From Gammaproteobacteria bacterium (GTDB lineage Bacteria; Pseudomonadota; Gammaproteobacteria; Enterobacterales; Permianibacteraceae), in NCBI GenBank assembly GCA_016182845.1, contig JACPFT010000011.1, positions 62,001 through 126,000 of the forward strand: a stretch of 64,000 bases of DNA, in the 5' to 3' direction. Below the pieces are notes generated by a model. It searched no databases. It saw only the letters and a list, made by a program, of their open reading frames with translations, and had not been told where the DNA came from. The position numbers were made by a program, and so were the translations under genes. The stretch's first letter is position 1. Each line of letters opens with the position of its first letter. This document shows, piece by piece, positions 33,947-47,005 of this stretch.

Positions 33947-33977
33947 AAAAAAAACCGCAGGGCCTGCCTGCGGTCTT
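33947..33977 (-). terminator. Terminator between the Ycf46-like gene and htpX
   Basis: The stem CCGCAGG (33955-33961) pairs with CCTGCGG (33967-33973). On the minus strand it is followed by eight T, so it is a good terminator for htpX; on the plus strand only TCTTT follows. Confidence 0.85.
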
Positions 33978-33990
33978 TCGGTCAAACGGC

Positions 33991-34881
33991 TCAAGCCGCG
34001 CGACGCAGGGCCTCGATGCGCTCGTCCAGGGGCGGATGGCTCATGAAGAACTTTGCCAGGCCCTGCAAGCGCCCCGAGGTGATGGCGAAGGCCTGGAACT
34101 GGGCCGGCATCTGATCGGGCATCTCCGATTCCGCCTTGAGGCGCTGCAGCGCGCCGATCATGCTCATGCTGCCGGCCAGGCGGGCGCCGCCGGCATCGGC
34201 GCGGAACTCGCGCCAGCGGGAGAAGCCGGCGACGATGGCCGAGGCCAGGATGCCCAGCACGATCTCGGCGACGAAGGAGCCTAAATAAAAGCCGATGCCC
34301 ACATGCCCGCCTTCCTCGCTGTCGCGGCGGAAGAAGCTGTCGATGGCATAGCCGATGATGCGCGCGAAGAACATGACGAAGGTGTTGACCACGCCCTGGA
34401 TCAGGGCCAGGGTCACCATGTCGCCATTGGCCACGTGGGCGATCTCATGGCCCAGGACGGCACGCAGCTCGTCGCGGCGAAAGCGCCGTAACAGGCCGGA
34501 GGACACAGCCACCAGGGCGGCGTTCTTGTTCCAGCCGGTGGCGAAGGCATTGGACTGGGGCGAGTCGAACACGCCCACCTCGGGCATGGCGATGCCGGCA
34601 TCCCGGGCCAGCTCGGCCACGGTGTCCACCAGCCAGCGGGCCTCAGGATCGCGGACGTCCTGGACGAGCTGGACGCCCATGCTCCACTTGGCCATGGTCT
34701 TGGATAGGAACAGGGACACCAGGGAACCGGCCATGCCGAACACGAAGCAGAAAATCAGCAATTGCCGCAAGTCCAAGCCCTTGCTGGACAAGTAATTCCC
34801 GACGCCGAGCAGGGACAGGGTCACGCTGGCGATCAGCACCACGGCGAGGTTGGTGGCCAGGAACAGCGCGATGCGCATCAT
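33991..34881 (-). CDS. htpX: Membrane zinc protease HtpX
   Basis: An M48 inner-membrane protease for quality control of membrane proteins, 296 residues. Two N-terminal TM helices (about 4-25, 38-58) precede the zinc site HEIAH (145-149), with the third ligand Glu in [15 protein letters not shown] (about 223). Two more TM helices lie in between. The start follows AGGAG. It is usually heat-shock or envelope-stress induced; I see no clear sigma32 promoter in the 165-base upstream gap. Confidence 0.96.
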   Translation of the reverse strand: MMRIALFLATNLAVVLIASVTLSLLGVGNYLSSKGLDLRQLLIFCFVFGMAGSLVSLFLSKTMAKWSMGVQLVQDVRDPEARWLVDTVAELARDAGIAMPEVGVFDSPQSNAFATGWNKNAALVAVSSGLLRRFRRDELRAVLGHEIAHVANGDMVTLALIQGVVNTFVMFFARIIGYAIDSFFRRDSEEGGHVGIGFYLGSFVAEIVLGILASAIVAGFSRWREFRADAGGARLAGSMSMIGALQRLKAESEMPDQMPAQFQAFAITSGRLQGLAKFFMSHPPLDERIEALRRAA

Positions 34882-35046
34882 GGTCTTTCAGGCTCCTAGG
34901 TGAACAACAGAGCGAAGGCACAGCCTCCATTCCCCCTAAATAGTGACGACCCCGCCATTTTCAATCCCCGAGCACTGTTCCTCGGCGGTGGGCCGGACTA
35001 GACTGGTCCGTCTGCACGCACCGCAGAGCCACAAGGAAGAAACAAC

Positions 35047-35799
35047 ATGACCACGGCCAATCCCTACCAGACCCCGGACTCCAATCTCGCCGCCGGGGGC
35101 AATGACTACCTCAATTTAAGCCCCTTCACGGCCAAGGGCCGTTTGGGCAGAATCCGCTACCTGGCTTATAGCATGGGCCTTGGCCTCGCCATGTACGCGG
35201 CCGTGCTGGTGATCATGCTGATCGGCGGCGGCACGGCCCTGTTGACCGGCGGCGACGAAGCCGGCGCAGCCTCCCTCGGGCTCATGGGTCTGTTGCTGAT
35301 TCCGCTCTACATCGGCATGCTAGTGATCACCTTCCTGCTGCTTATCAAGCGCAGCCACGATATCGGCTGGTCGGGCTGGATGTCATTGCTAGCCCTCATT
35401 CCCCTGGTGGGTCTGCTGTTCATCTTCGTGCCTGGCACCAAGGGCTCCAATGAATACGGCGCCCAGACCCCGCCCAATGGCGTGGGCGTGACCATAGCCG
35501 GCCTGGCCCTGCCGGTCATCGCCCTCATCGGCATCCTCGCCGCCATCGCCATTCCGGCCTATATGGGTTATAGCCAGCGAGCCGCCATGAACGAGCTCGG
35601 TAGCCAGGGCGAGGCCATGCCCGCGGACATGGCCGCCCCCACCGACGGCGCCATCCTGCCGGCCCAGGAGGCCGACGAAACCATGGCGCCGGCCGACGCC
35701 GGCGGCGAGATGCCGGCGGATCAGATGCCGGCCGCCGAGGACCTGCCTGTGGAAGCGCCGGCCGAAGAGCCGGTTGAAGGCGAAGAGCAACCCCAGTAA
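35047..35799 (+). CDS. DUF805 membrane protein with pilin-like helix and acidic tail
   Basis: A 250-residue protein. The DUF805-type part (about 24-140) has the motif GRLGRIRYLAYSMG, three TM helices and LLIKRSHDIGWSGWMSLLALIPLVG. After the family's usual end (FVPGTKGSNEYG) comes a fourth hydrophobic helix, IALIGILAAIAIPAYMGYSQ (about 158-177). It is nearly identical in style to a type IV pilin N-terminus, but without the GFTLIE processing site. The last 70 residues are acidic and Ala/Pro/Met-rich (EAMPADMAAPTDG..). The start follows AAGGAAG. Function unknown. Confidence 0.85.
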   Translation: MTTANPYQTPDSNLAAGGNDYLNLSPFTAKGRLGRIRYLAYSMGLGLAMYAAVLVIMLIGGGTALLTGGDEAGAASLGLMGLLLIPLYIGMLVITFLLLIKRSHDIGWSGWMSLLALIPLVGLLFIFVPGTKGSNEYGAQTPPNGVGVTIAGLALPVIALIGILAAIAIPAYMGYSQRAAMNELGSQGEAMPADMAAPTDGAILPAQEADETMAPADAGGEMPADQMPAAEDLPVEAPAEEPVEGEEQPQ

Positions 35800-35806
35800 G
35801 CTCCCC

Positions 35807-35831
35807 GGGCTCCGGAACTCCTCCGGAGCCC
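35807..35831. terminator. Hairpin after the DUF805 gene
   Basis: GGGCTCCGG-AACTCCT-CCGGAGCCC is a strong stem, 7 bases after the stop, but lacks a T tract (AACTATCG follows). It is perhaps a weak terminator or mRNA 3'-end protector before the CorC-type gene. Confidence 0.5.
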
Positions 35832-35850
35832 AACTATCGACAATAAACGC

Positions 35851-37167
35851 ATGTTCCTCTGGGAAATTCTCACCATCCTGTTCCTGACCGTATTGAACGG
35901 TTTCTTCGCCATGAGCGAGATGGCCCTGGTCTCGGCGCGCCGTGCGCGCCTGCAGGTCATGGCCGACGAAGGCGACAAGGGCGCGCAAGCCGCCCTGGAA
36001 CTGGCCGCCGCGCCGGAAAAACTACTGTCTTCCGTACAGATCGGCATCACCCTGATCGGTATTGGCGCCGGCGCCTTCGGCGGCGCCACCCTCTCACAGA
36101 AGCTCTCGGACACCTTCCGGGACATCGCCTGGCTGGCCCCGGCGGCCGAGGAATTGGGCTTCGGCCTGACCGTCGCCCTCATCACCTATCTGTCCCTGAT
36201 CCTGGGCGAGCTGGTGCCCAAGAATCTGGCCCTGCGCAATCCCGAGAAGGTCGCGGCCCGAGTGGCGCGGCCCATGGCCTGGGTCGCCGCCCTGGCTTCG
36301 CCGATCGTCAGCCTGTTGAGTGCCTCCTCGGCCCTGGTCTTGCGCCTGTTTGGCAGGAACCCGGTCAACGAGCAGACCATCACCAACGAGGAAGTGAAGG
36401 AAGTCCTGGCCGAGGCGGCCGAGGCCGGCGTCGTCGAGCATGCCGAGAAGGCCATGATCGCCGGGGTCATGCGCCTGGCGGACCGGCCCGTATCGGCGGT
36501 GATGACGCCGCGCACCGAGGTCACCTGGCTGGATCTGAACGGCGACGAGGCCGAGCATATCGCCACCCTGCGCGCCAGCTCCTTCTCGCGCTTCCCGGTG
36601 TGCCGGGGCGGTATCGACGAAGTGGAAGGCATCGTCCAGGCCAAGGATCTGCTCAATGGCATCCTCGGCGGCCACCCGCTCCAGCTGGAGGAAACCCTAC
36701 GTGCCCCGCTCATGGTGCCGGGCACGGCCAGCGCGCTGAACGTACTGGAACTGCTCAAACAGGCGCCCATCCACATGGCCCTGGTGGTGGACGAATACGG
36801 CTCCCTGGACGGCGTGGTCAGCACCACCGACATCCTCTCCGCCATCGTCGGCTCGCTCTCCGAGCACGGCGAAATCGCCAGCAGCGAGATCATCGAACGC
36901 GCCGACGGCTCCTGGCTGGTGGAAGGCTATATCGCCCTGGACGAATTCAAGGAGCACTTCGGCTTCAAGAGCCTGCCGGAAGACGAGGACAGCAACACCC
37001 TCGCCGGCTGGATCCTCTCCCGGCTGCAGCACCTGCCCACCGCCGGCGAGTTCTTCGACTGGGCCGGCTACCGCTTCGAGGTGGTGGACATGGACGGCCG
37101 GCGCGTGGACAAGATCCTGGTCAGCAAACCCGCGAGCGATGCGGAGAGCGACGGAGAGCGGGACTGA
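35851..37167 (+). CDS. CNNM/CorC-family transporter (HlyC/CorC type)
   Basis: A 438-residue membrane protein of the CNNM/CorB family, linked to Mg2+ or other divalent-cation transport. The N-terminal DUF21 domain (about 1-185) has LNGFFAMSEMALVSARRARL. Two CBS domains (about 205-330) have MTPRTEVTWLDL and VVDEYGSLDGVVSTTDILSAIVG. The C-terminal CorC_HlyC domain (about 345-430) has DGSWLVEGYIALDEF. The gene ends at a strong terminator. In enterobacteria the similar corB lies beside ffh-ypjD; here it is about 33 kb away. Confidence 0.93.
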   Translation: MFLWEILTILFLTVLNGFFAMSEMALVSARRARLQVMADEGDKGAQAALELAAAPEKLLSSVQIGITLIGIGAGAFGGATLSQKLSDTFRDIAWLAPAAEELGFGLTVALITYLSLILGELVPKNLALRNPEKVAARVARPMAWVAALASPIVSLLSASSALVLRLFGRNPVNEQTITNEEVKEVLAEAAEAGVVEHAEKAMIAGVMRLADRPVSAVMTPRTEVTWLDLNGDEAEHIATLRASSFSRFPVCRGGIDEVEGIVQAKDLLNGILGGHPLQLEETLRAPLMVPGTASALNVLELLKQAPIHMALVVDEYGSLDGVVSTTDILSAIVGSLSEHGEIASSEIIERADGSWLVEGYIALDEFKEHFGFKSLPEDEDSNTLAGWILSRLQHLPTAGEFFDWAGYRFEVVDMDGRRVDKILVSKPASDAESDGERD

Positions 37168-37189
37168 GCGCTTTCCCGTAGGACAAAAT

Positions 37190-37216
37190 AAAACGCCCCG
37201 AAGCTCGGGGCGTTTT
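37190..37216. terminator. Bidirectional terminator between the CorC-type gene and S9 peptidase
   Basis: AAAACGCCCCG-AAGCT-CGGGGCGTTTT is a perfect stem with A and T tracts. It serves convergent genes on both sides. Confidence 0.93.
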
Positions 37217-37233
37217 GCTAACGGAGAACTGCC

Positions 37234-39255
37234 TTACTTGGCGGCCACCGCCGTCGCGGCGCCGGGGCCGATATGCTTGCCGAGGAAGGCCAGTAAGCGG
37301 GTATAGAACTCCTTGCGGTTGGCCTCGCCATAGAAGCCGTGAGCTTCGGACTCCTTGACCAGCCACTCGTAAGGCTTACCCTTTTCCTCCAGCGCGGCGC
37401 GCATACGCTCCGCGTGGACGATGGGCACGCGCTCGTCGTCGCCGCCGTGGACGAACAACACCGGCGCCTTGATCTTGTCCGCGTGATAGACCGGGGAGCG
37501 GGCCCGCTGATCCGCCTCGTCCTCGCCGTGGAAGCGCTTCATGGCGGCCAAGCCGATATTGTTGCGCTGGATGTCGCCCTGGCGGAACATCAGGGGGAGG
37601 TCGGAAACGCCCACATAGCTGACGGCGCAGCGATAGAGCTCGGGCTCGCGCACGGCGCCCATGAGGGCGGCATAGCCGCCGTAGCTCGCGCCGTAGATGC
37701 ACAAACGCGCCTTGTCGGCGATCCCCTGTGCGACGGCCCACAGGGTGGCGTCGGTGACATCGTCCTGCATCTTGCGGCCCCACTGGCGGTAGCCGGCGCT
37801 CGTGAATTCCTCGCCATAACCACCCGAGCCGCGGAAATTGATTTGCAGCACGGCATAGCCGCGATTTGCCAGGACCTGGGCGTCCGTATCGAAGTCCCAC
37901 TCGTCGCGCACGCCGTGCGGCCCGCCATGGGGTAGCACCACCATAGGCAGGTTCTTGGCCTCGCGGCCCGGGGGCGTGGTCAGATAGCCGTGTAGGCTCA
38001 GGCCGTCTCTGGCCCGGACCTCGATGGGCCGCTTCTCGGCCATCTGCTCCGGCTCGAGCCACTGGGCGACGCTGGCGACGTAGTCGGCCTTCTTGGTTTC
38101 CAGGTTCACGATATAGAAGTCGCCGGGATTGCGATCGCTGCTCACGAAGGCAATCGCCTCCTTGCCGTCATCGGTGAAACTGGTGAAATGCACGCGCTGG
38201 CCGCCGAAGGCCTTGACCAGGCCCTTGTGGTACTTGGCCACCGGATGCTGGGGCTCGAAGTACTGGAACGTGGAGCGGCCCGGCATGAATTCCGCGCCCA
38301 GCGGTAGCCGATCCGGGCCCCAGACATAGCCCATCGTCTCCGACACCGGATCGCCGGCCACGGGCTTCATGGCCTTGGTCTCGGTATCGAAGCTCAGAAT
38401 GCCGCTCAGCTCCTTGTCGAGGCTGGCCGACATGTACACCGTCTTGTCGTCGGCGGCGAAGCCGATGGGATACATACGGCCGCCGAAGGCGTCGTAGTCG
38501 CCGAGTTCCTGCCAGTCCTCGCCCTCAGCATCCCGCTGATACAGCTTGTACCTGGCATCGGCGCCAACGCCCCCCGCCAAACGCACGCGTCCCTCGTGGT
38601 CGGTCAGGAACCGGGCGTTGCGCACCGGGGCGCGCACCACGTCGCTCGCCTTGGCCGTGTAGATATCAACCTTCACAACCTTGGGTATCGCCCCGTCCTG
38701 GTCCGCCGCATAGGGGAGGGAGACCAGCAGAATGTGCTTATCGTCGTTCTTCAGCGTATCCAGCATGTAACCGTGAGCCATCGCCTTGGTGGCCTTCTTG
38801 ATCTTGCTGCCGGTCTGCATCTCGCCCATCCGGCCCGCGTTGGGGCCGTAGATGGGCAGCGCCTTCGAGCCGTCGGCATTGACGGCATAGATCTCGCCGG
38901 TCAGCTCCGGCCGATCCAGATAGCCCTTCTTGTGGGCGTTGGTGACGATGAGGCGCTCGGCATTGGCCCAATAGAAGTCGGCCACGGTCTCGTCCTTGAG
39001 GAAGCGCAGGTTGCCGGTGATCTCGCGGGTCTTGCGGTTGATGATGACCACGCCCTCGATGTCCTCCTGCCCCGGGAATTGCACGCTGGCGGCCAGATGC
39101 TCGCCGGTGGGCGACAACTTCATCTGACGGAATTGCACCTTCTTGACGAACTGCTCCAAGGGCAGCTCGGGCACCGCCACTGCGCCAGCCAGGGCAGTCC
39201 AGCCCAGGGTGAGCGCCAGGACGAGCCCCTGCGCGAAAGCTCTCTTCTTTGTCAT
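37234..39255 (-). CDS. Exported S9 prolyl-oligopeptidase-family peptidase
   Basis: A 673-residue serine peptidase with a signal peptide (about 1-26). A beta-propeller-like region (about 35-400) precedes an alpha/beta hydrolase domain. The nucleophile Ser524 is in YGASYGGYAA, the acid in VHGGDDERVP (about 605) and the His in KESEAHGFYGE (about 640). GGPHGVRDEWDF and NFRGSGGYGEEF are S9C-like blocks near the oxyanion hole. It probably degrades short peptides in the periplasm, together with the M28 enzyme encoded 72 bases upstream. Confidence 0.93.
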   Translation of the reverse strand: MTKKRAFAQGLVLALTLGWTALAGAVAVPELPLEQFVKKVQFRQMKLSPTGEHLAASVQFPGQEDIEGVVIINRKTREITGNLRFLKDETVADFYWANAERLIVTNAHKKGYLDRPELTGEIYAVNADGSKALPIYGPNAGRMGEMQTGSKIKKATKAMAHGYMLDTLKNDDKHILLVSLPYAADQDGAIPKVVKVDIYTAKASDVVRAPVRNARFLTDHEGRVRLAGGVGADARYKLYQRDAEGEDWQELGDYDAFGGRMYPIGFAADDKTVYMSASLDKELSGILSFDTETKAMKPVAGDPVSETMGYVWGPDRLPLGAEFMPGRSTFQYFEPQHPVAKYHKGLVKAFGGQRVHFTSFTDDGKEAIAFVSSDRNPGDFYIVNLETKKADYVASVAQWLEPEQMAEKRPIEVRARDGLSLHGYLTTPPGREAKNLPMVVLPHGGPHGVRDEWDFDTDAQVLANRGYAVLQINFRGSGGYGEEFTSAGYRQWGRKMQDDVTDATLWAVAQGIADKARLCIYGASYGGYAALMGAVREPELYRCAVSYVGVSDLPLMFRQGDIQRNNIGLAAMKRFHGEDEADQRARSPVYHADKIKAPVLFVHGGDDERVPIVHAERMRAALEEKGKPYEWLVKESEAHGFYGEANRKEFYTRLLAFLGKHIGPGAATAVAAK

Positions 39256-39327
39256 TATTGAATCCCATTCATTCTGTTGGTCGATCGGGCGCCGCTCCAG
39301 GCGCCCTCCGGCTGTTTCACTCGAGGG

Positions 39328-40695
39328 CTAGTGCTGGGCCATCAAGTAGGCGAACACCACGTAGGCCGCCACGTTCTGGTCCAGGTGCTTGGGATTCACC
39401 TTGTCCAGGGTGTCGTTGGCGGTGTGGTGGAAATCGAAATAGTCGGTGCCGTCCTGAGCCAGTTCCGCGACGGGCATGCCATCCCCTTGCATGGGGCGCA
39501 TGTCCGGGCCGCCGCTGCTGGTGTTGTCGCCGCGCGAGATCCCCAGAGGGGCCAGTTCCTTGACGATACCGTCCAGGGCGGGCAGCAAGGCGTCGGGAAC
39601 CGTTGAGCTCAGGCGGTAGATCGGGCCAGCGCCGAAATCCGATTCGGCGCCAATTATATGGTGTTTCAATTCGTCCTTGTGTAACGAATTGTAGGCCTTG
39701 GCGCCCACCAGGCCGGTCTCCTCGTTGGCGAAGAGCACGACGCGGATCGTGCGCTTGGGTGCCTGGGGCAGGGCGCCGATCAAGGCGCCGGCCTGGCTGA
39801 CGATGGCCACGCCCGCGCCGTCGTCCAGGGCGCCGGTGCCCAAGTCCCAGGAATCCAGGTGCGCGCCCAGGAGCACGACTTCCTCGGGCTTTTCCCGGCC
39901 GCGGATCTCGGCTATGACATTGGCGGTCTCCACCTCGGGACCGTTCGCCACGTCCAGCTTGAGCTTGAGGCGCGTGGGCTTGCCGTAGCCCAGGACCCGC
40001 GCCAGCAGGTCGGCATCCGGATTGGACAGGGCGGCGGCGGGAATGCGCGTGGTCTGCTTCTCGTCGTAATGGCTGACGCCGGTGTGCGGGAAGCGATCGG
40101 AGTCGGTGCCCACGGACCGGATCACCAGGGCCAGGGCGCCCTTGTCGGCGGCGGCATTGACGCCCTTGGTGCGGGCCGCCACCACCGGGCCGTAGCCGCC
40201 GCCGTCGCGGGCACGCTCCATGCGCCGATCGATGAACACGATCTTGCCCTTGGCCCGACCGCTGGTATCGGCCTGCAGGGCCTCCAGGCTCTCGTAGCGC
40301 ACGACCTCGGCGGCGATGCCCCCGGCGGGAGTGCCCTCGCTATGCCCCAGGGCGGTGATGGCCAGCTTCTGGGGGAAGGGCGCCAGGATCTCGGCGCTCT
40401 CTTGGCTGCGCGTCCAGGCCGGGAAGCGCACCGGTTCGGTCCAGACCCGGTCGAAGCCCTTGGCTTTCAGCATCTTCACCGCCCAAGCGACCGCCTTCTT
40501 GTCGCCCTCGGAGCCGGCCAGGCGCGGGCCGACCTCGGTGGTCAGGGAGGCAATGGTGTCGTAGGCGCCGCTGCCGCGCAGGGCCTGGTCCCTGAGCTCC
40601 GCCGCCGTCGTGCGCGTCGGTTCGTCGAAGGCCTGGGCGAGACCGCTGGCGGCCATGCCGCAGGCCAGGAACAACGCGCTCAACTTCATGCTCAT
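39328..40695 (-). CDS. Exported M28-family aminopeptidase
   Basis: A 455-residue di-zinc peptidase with a signal peptide (about 1-22). A PA-like insert lies at about 120-250. The metal ligands are in LLGAHLDSWDLGTGALDDGAGV (His, Asp), FANEETGL (catalytic and ligand Glu), GAESDFGAG and DYFDFHHTANDT. GPRLAGSEGDKKAV near the start is typical. The start at 40695 is chosen for GGGGGA upstream and the signal peptide; the longer frame adds 50 improbable residues. It likely forms a peptide-scavenging pair with the S9 enzyme. Confidence 0.93.
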   Translation of the reverse strand: MSMKLSALFLACGMAASGLAQAFDEPTRTTAAELRDQALRGSGAYDTIASLTTEVGPRLAGSEGDKKAVAWAVKMLKAKGFDRVWTEPVRFPAWTRSQESAEILAPFPQKLAITALGHSEGTPAGGIAAEVVRYESLEALQADTSGRAKGKIVFIDRRMERARDGGGYGPVVAARTKGVNAAADKGALALVIRSVGTDSDRFPHTGVSHYDEKQTTRIPAAALSNPDADLLARVLGYGKPTRLKLKLDVANGPEVETANVIAEIRGREKPEEVVLLGAHLDSWDLGTGALDDGAGVAIVSQAGALIGALPQAPKRTIRVVLFANEETGLVGAKAYNSLHKDELKHHIIGAESDFGAGPIYRLSSTVPDALLPALDGIVKELAPLGISRGDNTSSGGPDMRPMQGDGMPVAELAQDGTDYFDFHHTANDTLDKVNPKHLDQNVAAYVVFAYLMAQH

Positions 40696-41099
40696 GATTT
40701 CCCCCGGGAGTGTGTGGTGTTCCAGCCGGCGCGCCGGCAAAACCGGCATTAAAGCCCCGGGGCCCCGGCGCCGGCAAGGCGAAAAATGTAAGCGCCTGTG
40801 GCAGGAGCCACGGCGAAAGCGCGACGGGGCAAAACCCTTGAACATTGCAACGCACCAGATTTTTATTCTGAGAATGCAGACTTGATTGCAATTTTTCTCC
40901 GATGCCGACCAAAAACCAATGTTGTATATATTGAATACATATGCATGATGGCCGCATATTCAGCTTTACCAGCCGAATTTATTGTGATTGACTGCTTCTC
41001 ATGAAGCCGTATTGCAAATTTTCGAATCATCAAAGACGGTTTGACCGCACTTCCTAGCGCCCGCGAGGCGGCGAAGTGCCGCCGGCCCAGGGGAGCGCG
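40696..41099. other. 404-base divergent spacer between M28 peptidase gene and gltB
   Basis: The stretch 40840-41040 is clearly AT-richer than the surroundings and must hold promoters in both directions. A candidate for gltB is TTGACT (40988) and TATTGC (41010) with a 16-base spacer, which is weak. I see no gene and no convincing regulator site in the spacer. Confidence 0.5.
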
Positions 41100-45548
<4,449 letters not shown>

Positions 45549-45573
45549 TCAGCCCATTTCCAGGACTAGCCCG

Positions 45574-46938
45574 ATGAATGCCAAGACAAGACCCTTGTTC
45601 GAGTTCCTGGACCTGCCCCGAGCCCTGCCGGCCAAGCGGGATCCGGCCACGCGCCGCCAGGGATTCGGCGAGATCTACCGGGACTTCGGGCCGGCCCAGG
45701 CCGCCGCTCAGGCCAGCCGCTGCCTGGCTTGCGGCACGCCTTATTGCTCCTGGAAATGCCCGCTGCACAACGCCATACCCGAGTGGCTGGCCCTGGCGGC
45801 CCAGGAGCGCTGGTTCGAGGCCGCCGAGCTCTGCCACGAGACCAATCCGCTGCCGGAGATCTGCGGCCGGGTCTGCCCCCAGGACCGGCTCTGCGAGGGC
45901 ACCTGCACGCTCAACGACATCACCGGCGCGGTGACCATAGGCTCCGCTGAGCGCCATATCGTGGACCGGGCCTTCGCCGCCGGCTGGCGCCCGGATCTGT
46001 CGCGCGTGAAGAAGCTCGGCAAGCACGTCGCCGTGGTCGGCGCCGGGCCGGCGGGGCTGGCCTGCGCCGACGTCCTGCTGCGCCATGGCGTGGACGTGAC
46101 CGTCTATGACCGCCAGGACGAGATCGGCGGCCTGCTAATGTTCGGCATCCCCGAATTCAAGCTGGAGAAGCGCGTGCTGCGCCAGCGCCGGGAGATCTTC
46201 GAGGCCATGGGCATGCGCTTCGTCCTGGGCTGCGAGCTCGGACGGGATGTCGCCCTGGCCGAGCTCGAGGCGCGGCATGATGCCGTGTTCCTGGGTCTGG
46301 GCGCGGAAAAGCCCCTGAGCGGGGGCTTTTCCGGCGAGGACCTGCCCGGCGTCCATCGGGCCATGGACTACCTCGTTGGCCAGACCCGGGCGCTGCACGG
46401 CCTGGCGCCGCGCGGCCCTGGGCATATCGACCTCAAGGACAAGCGGGTCCTGGTCCTGGGCGGCGGCGACACGGCCATGGACTGCGTGCGCACGGCCCTG
46501 CGCCAGCAGGCCCGCGAGGTCGTCTGCGTGTACCGGCGCGACGAGGCCAGCATGCCCGGCTCGCGCCGCGAAGTCGCTCATGCCAAGGAAGAAGGCGCCC
46601 GGTTTCTCTGGCATCGACAGCCCCTGGCCATCGCCCAGACCGCTAAGGGCCCACTGCGTCTGACCCTGAAAATCACCGATGGAGTGGAAACAACCGAGGA
46701 AATGGAGGCGGACGCCATTCTCATTGCCTTTGGCTTCCGCGTGGAGCGCCTGGATTGGCTGGACCTGCCAGCCGATGCTCAGGGCCGGCTACCCGCCGAT
46801 GCCAAAACCGGCCAGTTGTCCGGCGATACTAGGCTCTATGCCGGCGGCGACGTGGTGCGCGGCGCCGACCTGGTGGTCAATGCCGTGGCCGATGGCCGGC
46901 GCGCGGCACAGGCCATGCTGGAAACCTGGCTCAGCTGA
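45574..46938 (+). CDS. gltD: Glutamate synthase small (beta) subunit
   Basis: A 454-residue NADPH-dependent flavoprotein that feeds electrons to GltB. Cys-rich iron-sulfur N-terminus: CLACGTPYCSWKCPLHNAIP and CGRVCPQDRLCEGTC (about 50-112). FAD binding is VAVVGAGPAGLACADVLLRHG (about 151-171) and NADPH binding is VLVLGGGDTAMDCV (about 292-305). The C-terminal LYAGGDVVRGADLVVNAVADGRRAA closes the FAD site. It follows gltB by 25 bases and ends at a terminator. Confidence 0.97.
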   Translation: MNAKTRPLFEFLDLPRALPAKRDPATRRQGFGEIYRDFGPAQAAAQASRCLACGTPYCSWKCPLHNAIPEWLALAAQERWFEAAELCHETNPLPEICGRVCPQDRLCEGTCTLNDITGAVTIGSAERHIVDRAFAAGWRPDLSRVKKLGKHVAVVGAGPAGLACADVLLRHGVDVTVYDRQDEIGGLLMFGIPEFKLEKRVLRQRREIFEAMGMRFVLGCELGRDVALAELEARHDAVFLGLGAEKPLSGGFSGEDLPGVHRAMDYLVGQTRALHGLAPRGPGHIDLKDKRVLVLGGGDTAMDCVRTALRQQAREVVCVYRRDEASMPGSRREVAHAKEEGARFLWHRQPLAIAQTAKGPLRLTLKITDGVETTEEMEADAILIAFGFRVERLDWLDLPADAQGRLPADAKTGQLSGDTRLYAGGDVVRGADLVVNAVADGRRAAQAMLETWLS

Positions 46939-46962
46939 ATCGCGCTGCGAAGTGCAGAAAAG

Positions 46963-46989
46963 AAAAGGGAGGCACGAGGCCTCCCTTTT
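46963..46989. terminator. Bidirectional terminator between gltD and the subtilase gene
   Basis: AAAAGGGAGG-CACGAGG-CCTCCCTTTT has A and T tracts on either side. It serves convergent transcription from gltD and the S8 peptidase gene. Confidence 0.92.
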
Positions 46990-47005
46990 GCTTGGGCGCT
47001 AGGTC

